Assembly (NCBI RefSeq): GCF_026212465.1
Contig: NC_080048.1
Coordinates: forward strand, 39,577,875-39,641,874
Direction of reading: 5' to 3'
From: Amaranthus tricolor
Lineage: Eukaryota; Streptophyta; Magnoliopsida; Caryophyllales; Amaranthaceae
Length of the DNA: 64,000 nucleotides
Below are positions 47,419 to 59,800 of the stretch, one piece after another. How positions within the stretch are numbered: position 1 is the stretch's first letter; every line of letters begins with the position of its first letter. Under the pieces are notes generated by a model. The model saw only the letters and a program-made list of their open reading frames with translations, was not told where the DNA came from and did not search any database. The position numbers and the translations under genes were made by a program.

Positions 47419-48190
47419 TGTGTTAAAATTTGATACATATTTACTCTTTTGGCTATAATTTTAAATAGAAAAATCATATAATTGCAATGTTTATGGCATT
47501 AGAATCTAGACTTCAAGATCTTTCCAATGATATATTATATGCCCAATTCTGATAACCGAGTGAGAAATGACGATCATTTAAAGTTTGTTTGTGCTGAAAT
47601 TTAATACATGTTCAATCTTTTGAGCATAACTTTTTATAGAAAAATCTTATTAATACAACGTTTATAGCATTAGAAACTAGACTTCAAGAGCTTTCCAAGG
47701 ATATATTATATGCCCAAATCTGACATTCAAGCGAGAAATAACGATCATTTAAAGTTTGTGGTGGAGTCGCGCGTTCCGGTCGCTCATTTAACGCGACCAT
47801 ATCGTGGTATGGTCGCGCGCGACTGAATGTTAAAAATCACTGCAAATTTAAAATAGTCATTATTTCTCGCTCGATTGTCAGACTTGGGTATTTAATTTAT
47901 CATTGAAAGCTCTTGAAGTCTAGTTTCTAATGCTGCAAACCTTGCATTAATAAGATTTTTCTATAAAAAGTTATGCTTAAAAGATTGAACGTATATTAAA
48001 TTTTAGCACAAGTAAATTTTATACGATTATCATTTCTCGCTCGGTTATCAGAATTGGGCATGCAATATATCATTGGAAAGATTTTGAAGTCTAGATTCTA
48101 ATGCTGCAAATATTGCAGTAATGTGATTTTTCTATCAAAAGTTCGGACAAAAGAGTGATTATATATCAAATTTCAATACAAAATGTGTAA
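47419..48190. mobile_element. Nested hairpin element, arms A-B / B'-A'
   Basis: Each arm consists of two related units of about 170-180 bp (A 47419-47589, B 47590-47763; mirrored as B' 47831-48010, A' 48011-48190). Units share TAGAAAAATC, GGCATTAGAATCTAGACTTC-type and CGAGTGAGAAATGACGATCA-type phrases. The loop is a GC-rich spacer (47764-47830) rich in CGCG (GTCGCGCGTTCCGGTCGC, GGTATGGTCGCGCGCGAC). It looks like a foldback transposon whose arms were duplicated before inversion. No protein coding. A transcript across it would form a long double-stranded stem. Confidence 0.7.
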
Positions 48191-48433
48191 TTAGGTTTAT
48201 TTTTCGATTTTAAATTTTTTTTTTTAAATTAATATTTTTTATTTTAATTTAATTATTATTAATAAATTTAGTTTAGTAATAATAATATTTGATTTTATAA
48301 TTAAAAATAGATTTAAGAGTATTTTAGTAATTTTAATAGAAAAAGAATGGTGATATAATAAAAAGACCGGCGAAATTTAAACCATCCGCATTCTACGCAC
48401 CGTCAAATGTCAATTGATTTTCTCTGCCTTCTT

Positions 48434-48441
48434 AAACCCTA
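48434..48441 (+). promoter_or_regulatory. Telo-box-like motif in the PDI promoter
   Basis: AAACCCTA about 95 bp upstream of the PDI ATG, followed by ACTTAAATAC, a possible weak TATA. Telo boxes are frequent near start sites of highly expressed plant genes. Confidence 0.3.
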
Positions 48442-48531
48442 CTTAAATACACTCACTTCAACACATTCAGTTTCAGATCTCACTCCACCATTTTCATCTT
48501 TCCTTGGATCTCGCACCCCGCACCTTCATCA

Positions 48532-51500
48532 ATGGCGGTGACTCGACTCGTTCTCCTTCTCTTCCTCTCCTGCTTACTCCTCCTTTCTCTCTCCTCTCTC
48601 TCCCATTCCAAACCTGATGACGACGACCTCGACGAAGACCTATCTTTCCTCGAAGACGAAATCGACGCTGTCAGTTCATCTCCAAAATCAGAAGAATCCG
48701 ATGAATTCGATGATGATTTTGGAAACTACGATGATGATTTCGATGATTCACAGTTTGGAAGCGATGTTGATGGCGATGGTGAATCAGATGAGTATGCGAT
48801 GCCGGAAGTAGATGAGAAGGACGTCGTCGTTTTGAAGGAGAGAAATTTTACGGATGTGATTGAAAATAATGTGTATGTGATGGTTGAGTTTTACGCGCCT
48901 TGGTGTGGTCATTGTCAAGCTCTGGCTCCAGAATATGCTGCTGCTGCTACTCAACTTAAATCTGATGCTGTCAATGTAGTGATGGCTAAAGTTGATGCTA
49001 CTGAAGAGAATGAACTTGCTCATCAGTTTGATGTTCAAGGATTTCCTACTGTTCTTTTCTTTGTTGATGGCGAACATAAGCCTTATAACGGCCAGCGCAC
49101 TAAGTAAGATGTTTTTTTTTTTAGTTTTCTTTTTTTAGTTTTGACAAAGGTTATCATTGCTCATATGATAAATTTGGCTATTGTTTTTATTTAGAATTTC
49201 TTGTTTGATTGACGTTGCGATCATTGGGTGTACGGATGGGATTACAAGCTGATCATTTTGTTTATTTGGTTTGTGTATTCTTTTCTGATTTTCTTACTAT
49301 GTCTTGGAATATTTCTCATATCTGTTTGATGATTTGAATATAAACCTTTTATTTGAATAAAAATGTAGTTTTGCATTTTTGTGATTTGATTCTATGGAAT
49401 ATTTAGAAAGATGCAAGTGTCGGTCTTCTTTAATATGGAATATGCTCAACTTCTATGAAATTTGTTGTTGGCAAATGATTGGTTGAGTATGTGCTTTAGT
49501 TTTACATTTTTGGAGCAAATTTTGTGAATTTAATGATGATGTATGTATTTTGGGATTGGAAATCTTTATTCTATAGATATGATACAAATTTTCTCATTTT
49601 ATTGTTCCAAGCTGATACATTGTTTTGTCTGGATTCCTTTGTTTGATGGATGTAGCTGAAGATGTTGATTCTTGGTCCTTTTATGCTATATAGCCAATGG
49701 CTCAATAATTGAAATCTGATAACCTTGAGCGAACCTAAATGGTACAAGTTGAGCTTAATTTTACTACAAAAACTTAAGCTAGAAGTAGTAAATATGCAAA
49801 CTCGAACTTCAATTGATTTTTTTGTATCAAAAAAAAATTTACTGAAGAAATGGAGGAATACTGTATGAGCAATAAAATGAAAATTTATGATTGAAATAGT
49901 CAGTTTTGGACTTATCCTTTTTGTTTATATTGATAATGATAGGGATGCTATAGTGACATGGATTAAGAAGAAAACGGGGCCTGGTGTATACAACATTACA
50001 ACAGCAGAGGAAGCAGAAAAGATTCTAACCTCAAATGATAAAGCTGTTTTGGCCTACTTGAATTCTTTGACGGTAATCTCATTTTCTCTGTTGTCTTGAA
50101 CTTCTGATTGGTGAATTCTGCAGCTGGAAATTTAACATCAATGGACATTTCAAATTTAATTCTCTGTCAGAACCTCACACGTCAGAACTATGTCTAATAT
50201 TACTTAGAATGAATATGGATGGAAGCTAAAATGTGAGTATAGGTTCTGTATGTGATTATGTTGCTATCTATGATATTATTTGGTAGTGTATTGTTATGTC
50301 TATTCTCAGTCAATATGTATTGGTGTTGGCACTTTGGCAGTGATTTTGTCTTGTCTCTTTGAGGCCTCTTAACTGGATCTTCAGTCAGTCTTCTAGTCGC
50401 AGAATGAAGGGCTGTAATGTCACGGCGCTTTGTTATCACGCTTCTGCAGAATAGAGGAATAGACTAGGATATCTCATGGGATTATTTTTTGGTCTTTTTA
50501 GTTAGACCTGAGGAACAAACAAATTGTTTTTTGAAATCTTATATTGAGAGAAGATATAGTGTGGTTTGTAGATGCAAAATGCAAACTGCCATAGTGAACA
50601 CGTTTTGGTGCTTTCTTTTGGTTGTAGGTTCTGAATATCTGAGCTGAACTTTTGCTTTTATTATGTGCATTAGTTCTTTTATAAACACCAGTTGAGGTTT
50701 CCATTACATATTCTTTGTTTTTCTGATTGGTTTTCTTGTAATACCTTTGGTGTATTGCAACATTGTTACATGCAGGGTTCTGAAAGTGATGAGCTTGCTG
50801 CAGCTTCAAGGCTTGAAGATGATGTGAACTTCTATCAAACTGTAGAGCCTAATGTAGCAAAGCTTTTTGAGATTGAAACCGATGCAAAACGACCGGCTTT
50901 AGTTTTGTTGAAGAATGATGTTGACAAAATCAATCATTTTGGTGAGTGGTGTTCTTGTTTTTATGTTTTATTTAATCCGACTGCTATTTTTCTTATGTTC
51001 ATTATTTTCAATCTCTTTGCATTTTATCTCTGAAGTGATTCTTACCTGATCAGATACCTTAATGATGTGCTGTTTGACTTTGCAGATGGTAAATTTTCCA
51101 AGTCTGCTGTTTCCGAGTTTGTCTTTGCCAATAAACTTCCCTTGGTGACCACCTTCACCAGAGAAAGTGCTTCATTGATATTCGAAAGTCAGATCAAGAA
51201 GCAGGTGAACATCTGATTTATCTATATGCTAAAATGTGAGGTTTATACTAATCGGATTTGGATTAGCTCATCTAACCTGAAACTAACAAGCCAGAGATGT
51301 TCAGATCTTGCTGTTTGCCATTTCAAATGACTCAGAGAAGGTTCTCCCAACATTCCGCGAAGCTGCCAAGTTCTTTAAAGGAAAGGTAATATGGTTCATG
51401 TATATACTTGTCTGTTCTTTTAATTTATGAATTTTGTTTTTGACCCAGTTCTGTACACTGGATAAAATATGACGTGTCTTTTTTATGTGCCGTCATTTTC

Positions 51501-53489
51501 TTCTCTGGAGGCACAACTAGGCACTGGGCACTGATGTTAGGCTTTGATACTTGATGCTGTTAAAAAGTCTTAGCTAGGTTTATTCAGTCAGGCATACTCG
51601 AACAGATTGGCTAATTTAAGTTAATTCCCAATACCTGCTTTATACAATTTCAATTGGAGATTTGTGCATCTGATGAGGTGTGGCCTTCCCACCTTCTCTC
51701 TAAGATTATTGTCATGGTGCACCTCTTAGTGTGCTATAGTGATTTTAAATACTCCTCTTGGTTGAGGAGGGGTTGTGGGCTATGTAGATCATAACGTTTC
51801 CAATTATTTATATTACAAGTTTTGGAGCATGCCATACGCTTTTATTTGATTTCCATTTAAATGAGTGCTGAGAGAAGTATAGATTGATTGTGCAGTGACA
51901 AGATGTAATACTCTAGAGGTTCAACTACTATAGGAGCTGTACTTTGAGGTTTTGGCTTGAACAGATGGAAGTCATAGAAAAGTGGATGATTTAGGCATCC
52001 AACTAATTTTCAAAATACGTTGCAATAACATTTAAATTTCCACTAGGTTGAGGTTTGATGAGGGATTTTGTTGCTGGTATGCACTAGTATCATTTGGAGT
52101 TGCAATTCAAGAGATCCCCAGTAGAATATTTTTATGGCGCTGATTATCCATATTGATTGATGATGCAGATTATCTTTGTATATGTTCAACTAGACAATGA
52201 AGATACCGGCAAACCTGTTGCTGATTATTTTGGTGTCACAGGAGATGCCCCACAGGTTTGAGCGTTGCGCACTATATGTTGTTTCAAACTTATTTTGTTT
52301 TATTTTGTGTTGTTCTTGCCATTATAGCTTTAATAAAAATGGCTCACACAGACCTTCCTTGATTTGTACAGATTATTGCATATTCAGGAAATGAAGATGG
52401 CAAAAAATTCTTTCTTGATGGAGAAATAACCTTAGAAAAAGTGAAGGTAAATATTAAAATTTCTATGATTTATCAAAATTCTTCAGTGATTGTTCCACTT
52501 CGATATATCTTCTGGAATTGCGTATTTGAAGAGGTGATGTTAATACGTATTACTGTTTCATAATTTTGATTAGGCTTTTGGAGAAGATTTCGTGGAAGAC
52601 AAGCTTAAACCTTTCTACAAATCTGATCCGATCCCTGAGACTGTGAGTTGCCGATATTGTTCTTTCCATTGCCTTTCATTTAAAAGAGCTTTGGCTTGTG
52701 AATTCTATTTCTCCCCTAACTTGTTGCAATTTTTGTCGCACAGAACGATGGTGATGTGAAGATAGTTGTTGGAAATAACTTTGACGAGATTGTCCTGGAT
52801 GAGTCCAAGGATGTGCTGCTTGAGGTTGACATTTACTTTATCTGTCCGTTGGATATTTGGTTTTTTTTTTTTTTTTGTGGTATCAGATTCTTACTCTTGC
52901 CTTTTCCTCCAGATTTATGCTCCTTGGTGTGGTCACTGCCAATCATTAGAGCCTACATACAATAAGCTAGCTAGACATTTACGAGAAATCGACTCCCTTG
53001 TCATAGCAAAAATGGATGGGACCACAAACGAGCACCCCAGAGCAAAGGTAATTGCAGGATACTTTCCTGTTTCTCGTTTTTGCTGTGTTATCTTTTTTAC
53101 ACTTTTGGAAGTTGTAACTCTTATTTTCGCGTTTTCAGTCCGATGGGTTCCCGACCCTTTTATTCTTTCCAGCTGGGAACAAAAGTTTTGATCCTGTAAG
53201 TGATAAACCTTTACTATGCGTTTGAAGTTCAAATTTCAACATTCTTGCACTAATGTGTTTCTACACAAATTTTGACCCAACAATTTGTTTGTATTTTGTA
53301 ATGTTGCAGATTACCGTTGACACAGATCGTACAGTGGTGGCATTCTACAAATTCTTGAAGAAACACGCAGCAATACCATTTAAGCTTTCAAAGTCAGCAT
53401 CAACTTCAAAGGCAGAAATCGCTAAAGGTTCCGATTCTAAAGATTCTTCTCAGAGTGACAGTGTCAAATATTTGAAGGATGAATTGTAG
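48532..53489 (+). CDS. PDIL1-4: ER protein disulfide isomerase, PDIL1-3/1-4 type
   Basis: Thiol-disulfide oxidoreductase/chaperone of the ER lumen. Twelve exons join without frame break: 48532-49103, 49943-50072, 50776-50941, 51086-51204, 51305-51385, 52169-52255, 52372-52446, 52574-52642, 52744-52824, 52913-53047, 53139-53195 and 53310-53489 (583 residues). A signal peptide (1-26) is followed by a long Asp/Glu-rich segment (28-95) characteristic of the PDIL1-3/1-4 group. The first thioredoxin domain has APWCGHC (active Cys125/Cys128), two non-catalytic b domains follow, and the second APWCGHC is at Cys466/Cys469. A Ser/Lys-rich tail ends in the ER retention signal KDEL. All junctions are GT-AG. 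The choice between 1-3 and 1-4 is from memory, so the symbol is tentative; the PDI identity is firm. Confidence 0.96.
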
Positions 53490-54951
53490 AAGTATCACAC
53501 ATGGTATAAGTTAATAACATGTTATTAGTTGACATATTCCGATGGATTAGCATCATAGAGAATAGTTGGAGGAAGGTACTAAACCGTAGGCTTAAGAAAA
53601 CCGTATGGCTTCCATCCTCGCGGCTGAAGAAAACCGTATTGCAATGTGTACTAATTGTTGATGTTATTTCCATTGGATATCATGTTAAGACTCAAAAGTT
53701 GTAGTTGCGTCTGTTCTAGTCGGAAGTTGTTTAATAGTGTTGTATGTATCTCTTGAAGTTGGCTCTTGCTTAACTCACTCACATTATTAGATATAATTAT
53801 AATTATTGGAAAACTAACCAAATTTACAATTCACACGACAGTTAGTAAATTTATGTCAACTGTCAAGCAAATAATTCATTTTTGTGGTTTGGGGCAGGCA
53901 AGTGGGAAAGGGAATTAAAGCTTTCATGTAGGTTGTTAAAATTAAATTCGTAATGCAAAGGAGAAAGGGAGAAAGGAAAATCTCTCGACTATTAGATTTT
54001 TTATAATTTTAAACTAAAACTTATTTAATGTTTAGATATAAAACAATATTCAAAAAATAACATTATGACTCCATCTAACCTTTCTTTTCTTCTGTATACC
54101 GTGTAATTAAAATTTAGTTGCAGGATTGCCTAATTGTTATTCTGAGTAACTAACGCACAATTGATTTCGTCAACCAATCTTTAAAGAACAAGTTGTGAAA
54201 ATTCAACCATCAAGTATCAAACTTTTAATTATACGAATATTAATTTACCATTAAACCAATTGCTATTTAATCATGATAATTATGAAAATGTATCATAAAT
54301 ATATAATGAGTATAATACTATAAAAGTATAATGAAAAAGTTGCACTTTTTATTCATCTTAAAAGTTTTTTCTTATAGATAAAAAAATACGCGTAAAAAAA
54401 ATACTTTTATGTTCATAAATAAACTTTTGTAATAAGTCATGTAACTTGGAATTTTGGAAGTATCTTCTGTCCAAGAAAGTATGAGTTGGTCTAAAAGTCA
54501 AATATTTATTTTTTTCAGGACAAGAATTCAATTCTCAAAAAATAATCAATTTTCCTTTTTTTTTGTCGGTAAAAAATTCTCTGAATATCAATAGTTAAAA
54601 TCTGATCTTATGTTCATATTGACTTTTTTTAACATCATTATAAATTAAATTTAAAAGTTAAATTAAAGTTAAATTTAATAATACAAGATGAAATTGAATT
54701 ATACAGTGGAATAAATATGAAATGAAGCCATCTTAAAAACCGAATAAACCGGCGCGCAATGCAGAAAATCAGTTAGGTTATGTCTGTACTGCAATATCTT
54801 CCTTAACTGTGCAGGCACCAATTTCCTTTACTGAAATTTCACTCTCTACAAACTTCCTTTACTTCTTTCTCAATTCATTGACTTTCTTTTTTTTAAACTC
54901 CATTTAACATTAATTCATCCATCCATTCATTCATTCTCCAAGGTTCCATCA
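53490..54951. other. PDI 3' flank and promoter of the next gene
   Basis: Probable PDI 3' UTR to about 53800, then AT-rich sequence. The last 200 bp (CATTCATTCATTCTCC) is probably the leader of the gene at 54952. No other gene. Confidence 0.4.
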
Positions 54952-55377
54952 ATGGCGGCATTTCAATGGAAAACAATATCCATTTTCATTATTCTCTCCA
55001 TAAATTCTCACTTAACAATTTCAATCTATCCACCCTCTCCTTCTCCTTCTCCTTCTCCATTATCTTCAGACGCAATTAATTATCTCGCCGATTCTCCTTC
55101 CATTCCTCCTTCTTCCGACTTCGACATTGTTCTAGAACCTTCTTCTTCCGATTCTGATTCTCCGGGGCCTGCTCCATCGTCAGATTCAGAAGATCAAGTG
55201 GTTGCGAGCGCCGACAAAAACAAGGAGGGTTCGTCCGGTGGGCATAAAGCGGGAACTGTAATCGGAGTTATGTTCGGAGCATTTGTTGTGAGTTTTGCTG
55301 GTTGGATTTACAAGAAACGTCAAGATAATATTCGTAGGACAAATTATGGTCACATTAATATGACTACCATCATATGA
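54952..55377 (+). CDS. Small Ser/Pro-rich membrane-anchored protein (AGP-like)
   Basis: Single-exon gene for 141 residues: signal peptide (about 1-25), a Ser-Pro repeat (PPSPSPSPSP, residues 27-36) of the kind that becomes arabinogalactan-glycosylated, and a long Ser/Asp/Pro-rich ectodomain with PGPAPSS. A Lys/Gly linker (NKEGSSGGHKAG) leads to one membrane helix (about 101-120), with a short basic cytosolic tail (KKRQDNIRRTNYG). I recall similar plant proteins with a KKR.DNIRR.xYG tail of unknown function. Wall- or surface-related role is inferred from composition only. Confidence 0.82.
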   Translation: MAAFQWKTISIFIILSINSHLTISIYPPSPSPSPSPLSSDAINYLADSPSIPPSSDFDIVLEPSSSDSDSPGPAPSSDSEDQVVASADKNKEGSSGGHKAGTVIGVMFGAFVVSFAGWIYKKRQDNIRRTNYGHINMTTII

Positions 55378-56826
55378 TCATTGCTTTTAACTTTTTTTTT
55401 TATTCGTCTGAAATTGCTACATTATCGTTATTATAAGATTAAAAGTAATTAAATAGTGAAAATCATTTTTATTATCAAATTTGTCGTCAAAATAGGTGAG
55501 AAAACTGACAATAAAGTCATTTTATCGCTGTATTTATTGTCAAATTTCATAACAGAGGTATTTTCTTTATAGCAAAAATTAGTTATTTTTGTAGTGGATG
55601 TCTTTTGTTTGATATGAGAATTCTAAATTACATGGTTATTGGTTTTTTGTCACACAGATAATATTCAAAATATTAAATTCTTTAAATATATTAAGTTCAA
55701 ATATTTTTTAAGATTAAACTATACGTAGCAATTTCGATAGTTTTGTTGTTGTACTGGAAATAATACAGGAATCATATATAACATTTATTTGATATTGATT
55801 TGTGATAGAATAAAATTATTATTGAATTGGATTAGATAGGATTTGATTAATTGGATTGGACTTGACGGCTTATTATTAGATAGGAATTAAATATTGTTTT
55901 TCTAATTTATATGATTTAATAGAAAATGAAAGCAAATTTATAATTATAATACAAGTATATTTTGTTAGGAAATTATATAGGGATCATATATTGGATTTAG
56001 GTTGATTCTTGATTGATTATTAATGTTGAATAAAGTCGTTATTACATTAGATTGAATTGTACAGAACGAAATATTATGTAAAAGTGTTAAATAATTGTGT
56101 AAACATCATTATGATACTTGACGCATTATATCTCATACCAAATACTGTAAATTATCCAACAAGATTAACAAATCTTAAGATTAACAAATCTTAATAAACC
56201 TTTTTTCCTTTGTAGAGTAAGGTAGGCTGAAGAAAGAAAATGATTAAGTGAGAATCAAATTCATGATCTTTTCTAAAAAAGTATTACTTGCTATTCAACC
56301 GAGACAAGACGTTAATGCTCGATTATCAACCTTTAAACCTTGATCCTTGAGTACTTGCTTAGATAAGGAATTCAAGAAGGGATTACTGAAAAAAAGAGTA
56401 TTGATATTGTTGGTTTGTAGAAGATCTTTGTACAAACAGTGGCAGATTCAGAAAAAAAATAAGTGATGCTAATTTAAGTAAAACATGTTTACTAGATTTT
56501 GATCTCTTGTCATATATGTGGAAGATAATATAATGTTTGATTTTGTTTTGGATGTAAGTGATGTCAACTAACCTCAGTGACTTGACATCGCCCTAGATCC
56601 GCCACTTTGTACAAAGTATTGCAAAACAACTTATTTAGAGAAAAGAAGAAACAAAACTAGAAAAAAAATGATCAAACATGATCACAATCTAAAATCAAAA
56701 TTAGTTTTTTCTATATACAAATACAAATGTAGGAAAGTGTAAAAAAATTGGTATACCATATACTAGTCTCATTCCGGCCAGTAGCCTGTATGGTAATGTG
56801 CAAGTATTACTGAATCAGCAAAGCTT
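55378..56826. other. Convergent intergenic region
   Basis: Between the stop of the AGP-like gene and the stop of the ABCA gene; holds both 3' UTRs and AT-rich sequence. Near 55470-55600 an imperfect pair of phrases (TTATTGTCAAATTT / TTATCAAATTTGTCGTCAAA) hints at a decayed repeat. No gene seen. Confidence 0.4.
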
Positions 56827-59800
56827 CTATCTTCGAAATATACTTTCAGAAATCTGATCAGGGTTGATAACAAGACCCTGAATCTTCCCTCTTCCACCAA
56901 AAACGCCTCGAGTAGGGGCGGAAGATGATGTAATTGGTAGTTCAACATTTACCGGTATGGGAACTTCGCGGGAGTGACCTGAAATGCACAAAGCACCAGA
57001 GTCATCTTGTTCCCAGTAGACTTCTACCATCAAACCTTTGGGATTTTCTGCAGTTTCTGTTTCGGGTATCCCTACATACCGCGCTCCAACTGGTATCTGA
57101 GTTTCATAAATCAAGCTGTTAGGTCGTGACACTTCGTTACATAGCACCCGTGGGCCCACTCGTGTGGACACACCCATGGGGCAGCTGTAGGCTTGGGCCC
57201 ACAGACTCAGATAATAAGTGTTGACTTGCATACATACTTAATGAGGTTCACTCTTTCCTAAAACCATAAACTGTTATGAGGATTACCCAGTGTTACATGA
57301 TTTGCTAATCTTCTCACAAATCGTGAATTGAAAAAAGCGAATTATGGTCGGTTTTGGGCTAAATTCTTGGGCAAATTTGAGCGAACTGCGAATTCAAAAA
57401 GCGATTAGCTAATGAATTATGTTACATTGGGATTATCCACCAAACATTATATGTAGGTCCATAACCCACTATTTTAGTGATATAGGATCTTCCTCACATG
57501 TGAAGTATTTACAACACAGGCAAAAAAAGTCATTTTCGGCTTTGTAAAGCATTGTCAACTTCTTGATCTTATAGGTTTGCATTGCGGGGGCAAAGTCAAA
57601 ATTTTAGTATAAGGAGAGATGGTTGAACTAATTTGGATTCTATTATACGTTACACAATTCAATATTCAAATGTTTTTAATCAAATGACCCGAGTCATGGG
57701 TTAGGCAGACCCAAGCCTAGACTTTCCCGATTTAATGATTAGTGTTTATATTTAGCTACTATAGTAACTCCGAAGAAGCACATACCTCGACTGATGTATC
57801 AGATGTCGTAAGGTTTAAGGTTACCATTTTCCCCTCCGCAGCAGCACTTTCCATCTCGGCTTGTCTTGCGATGTTTAGGAAAACTTCTTCCAGACTAGTA
57901 AGTCCAAGCTGGATATCTGCTATACCAAATTCTTCTTCCCTCTCTTGCAGTTCATCGAAAAAATTCTAGTTTGAAAACGAATCTCAAGAGTATTAGGCTG
58001 TTAGCAACACGAAAAACAATGTCTTGACTGAAAAGAATGCGTGTAATTGTTATACCGTTAGCAAATGCTCTTTTTCATGAGGGATAACGAAAGTCAGGAA
58101 GGATACGTTCTCCTCTTTAGGCTCGACACCCAAATGCTGTAACAAAGCATGAGAAATTTAGCTGCTTAAAAATGGAACGAGGCGAGAAAAACATCATTTT
58201 AAGAACATACATGCTTAAAAAACTGCTTGACAGCAGCCTGAGTTTTTGTGTCGGTTGCCTCTTGAGCGACAGGAGTCCCGTTAATGCTGTCAACAAAGCT
58301 GACATTGGCTATAAAACCAGTCCCAAAGCGGGATTTCAATCTGATTGATGTTCCTATGCAGCGGAGTCGACCTTTTGCCATGATTCCGATGCGATCACTC
58401 AATATGTCGGCTTCTTCCATAGAGTGTGTAGTTAGAATGATGGCCCGCCCTTGTTTTGCATTTTCGATTATATCCCATACATGCCTCCTACTAATAGGAT
58501 CCATACCTGTTGTCTGCGGTTATACACAAAAACGAACTTATAACATATGTTTCGTTCTAACGTAAGATAACAAGGTTTGATGAATGGCGTGCATACCGGT
58601 TCATCCAAAATAATTAATTTTGGATCACCAATGAGGGCAATTGCCACGCTTAGACGACGTTTCATCCCTCCACTATAACTTGAAGCTCTCATTTTTGCGG
58701 CATTAGTTAGTCTCACCTCTGCCAACGAGTTCTCGACAACCTGTATATAGCAAGAGTTATCAGTTTTAATTTAATGAATGCACATGAAGTTGACACCAGT
58801 ACGCGTAGGGGTGTTCGACGGGCCGGGCCCCATTTAGAGGCCTTATCCGGCCCGTTTTAGAAGGGTTTTGTAAGGGCCGGGCCGAAAACGAGCTCTACTA
58901 TGATTAAAAATGAAGCAGGTTACAAAAGGGCTTCATAAGGGTCGCAAACGGACCTTTGTAATAATTGATGGATAATTTAATTAATATAAATGACGATGTG
59001 AATGAGGATTATTGACATTTTTTCAATTTAATTATTATAAATTGATCACTAAGGATTATAATAATTTTAAGTAATAAAAATGGGCCAGGTCGGATTGGGC
59101 CGAACCGGGCTTTTAAAGCCCGACCCATGTAGAGCCAATATTAAGTTTGAAGGGCCCTTATCCAACCCAGTCCATATTTTCTTAAGCCCGACCTGACCTG
59201 TATCCGACCCATTGAACACCCTTGGTTACGCGTAGGTACCCATTGCCCAAGTCAAGAACAAGGAAAGGGAAGAATTCAAAAGGCTCAAGGAAAAGAGACT
59301 AAATTGTGGAGTCGTTTAGGCGTACATACCGTCGATATAGAAGTGGATCGAAGACCTTTTATATTTGCAAACAGATAAAGATGCTCTTGGCCAGTTAATT
59401 CACCCCAAAGAATGTCAAACTAATTTCCAAGAAAAAGGCGGTTAGAAGGTCGATAAATTGTAGCAGCTGCCATCACTGTTTATAGTATCAGAAGACTACC
59501 TGCGGACACACGCCTATTATTCGTCGAATATTGGACATGCCAACAGAACTTCGGACGGAATTCCCATGGATTAGTGCTGTGCATCAACAGTAATTATGAG
59601 AAAAAGTTGATCATAGAAAAGAAATCTTAACCAAAAAAGTAAATATTCTCAAAGTAACTGTATAGTGTATACCATCTCCACTGGTCACTGGTGTAATCCC
59701 AGTCAAACAATTGATAGCAGTAGTTTTGCCAGCTCCATTGGGTCCCAAAAGACAAAACAGCTGATCCTTAGCAAGATTCACCCATAAGCCCTGAAGAAAT

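Noticed and set aside
56827..57231. Extending the last ABCA exon up to the ATG at 57231
   Set aside because: Exon 57786-57965 ends in phase 0 with SVE, and the family continues IPVGAR; the acceptor at 57097-57098 gives this directly, so 57097-57231 is intron.
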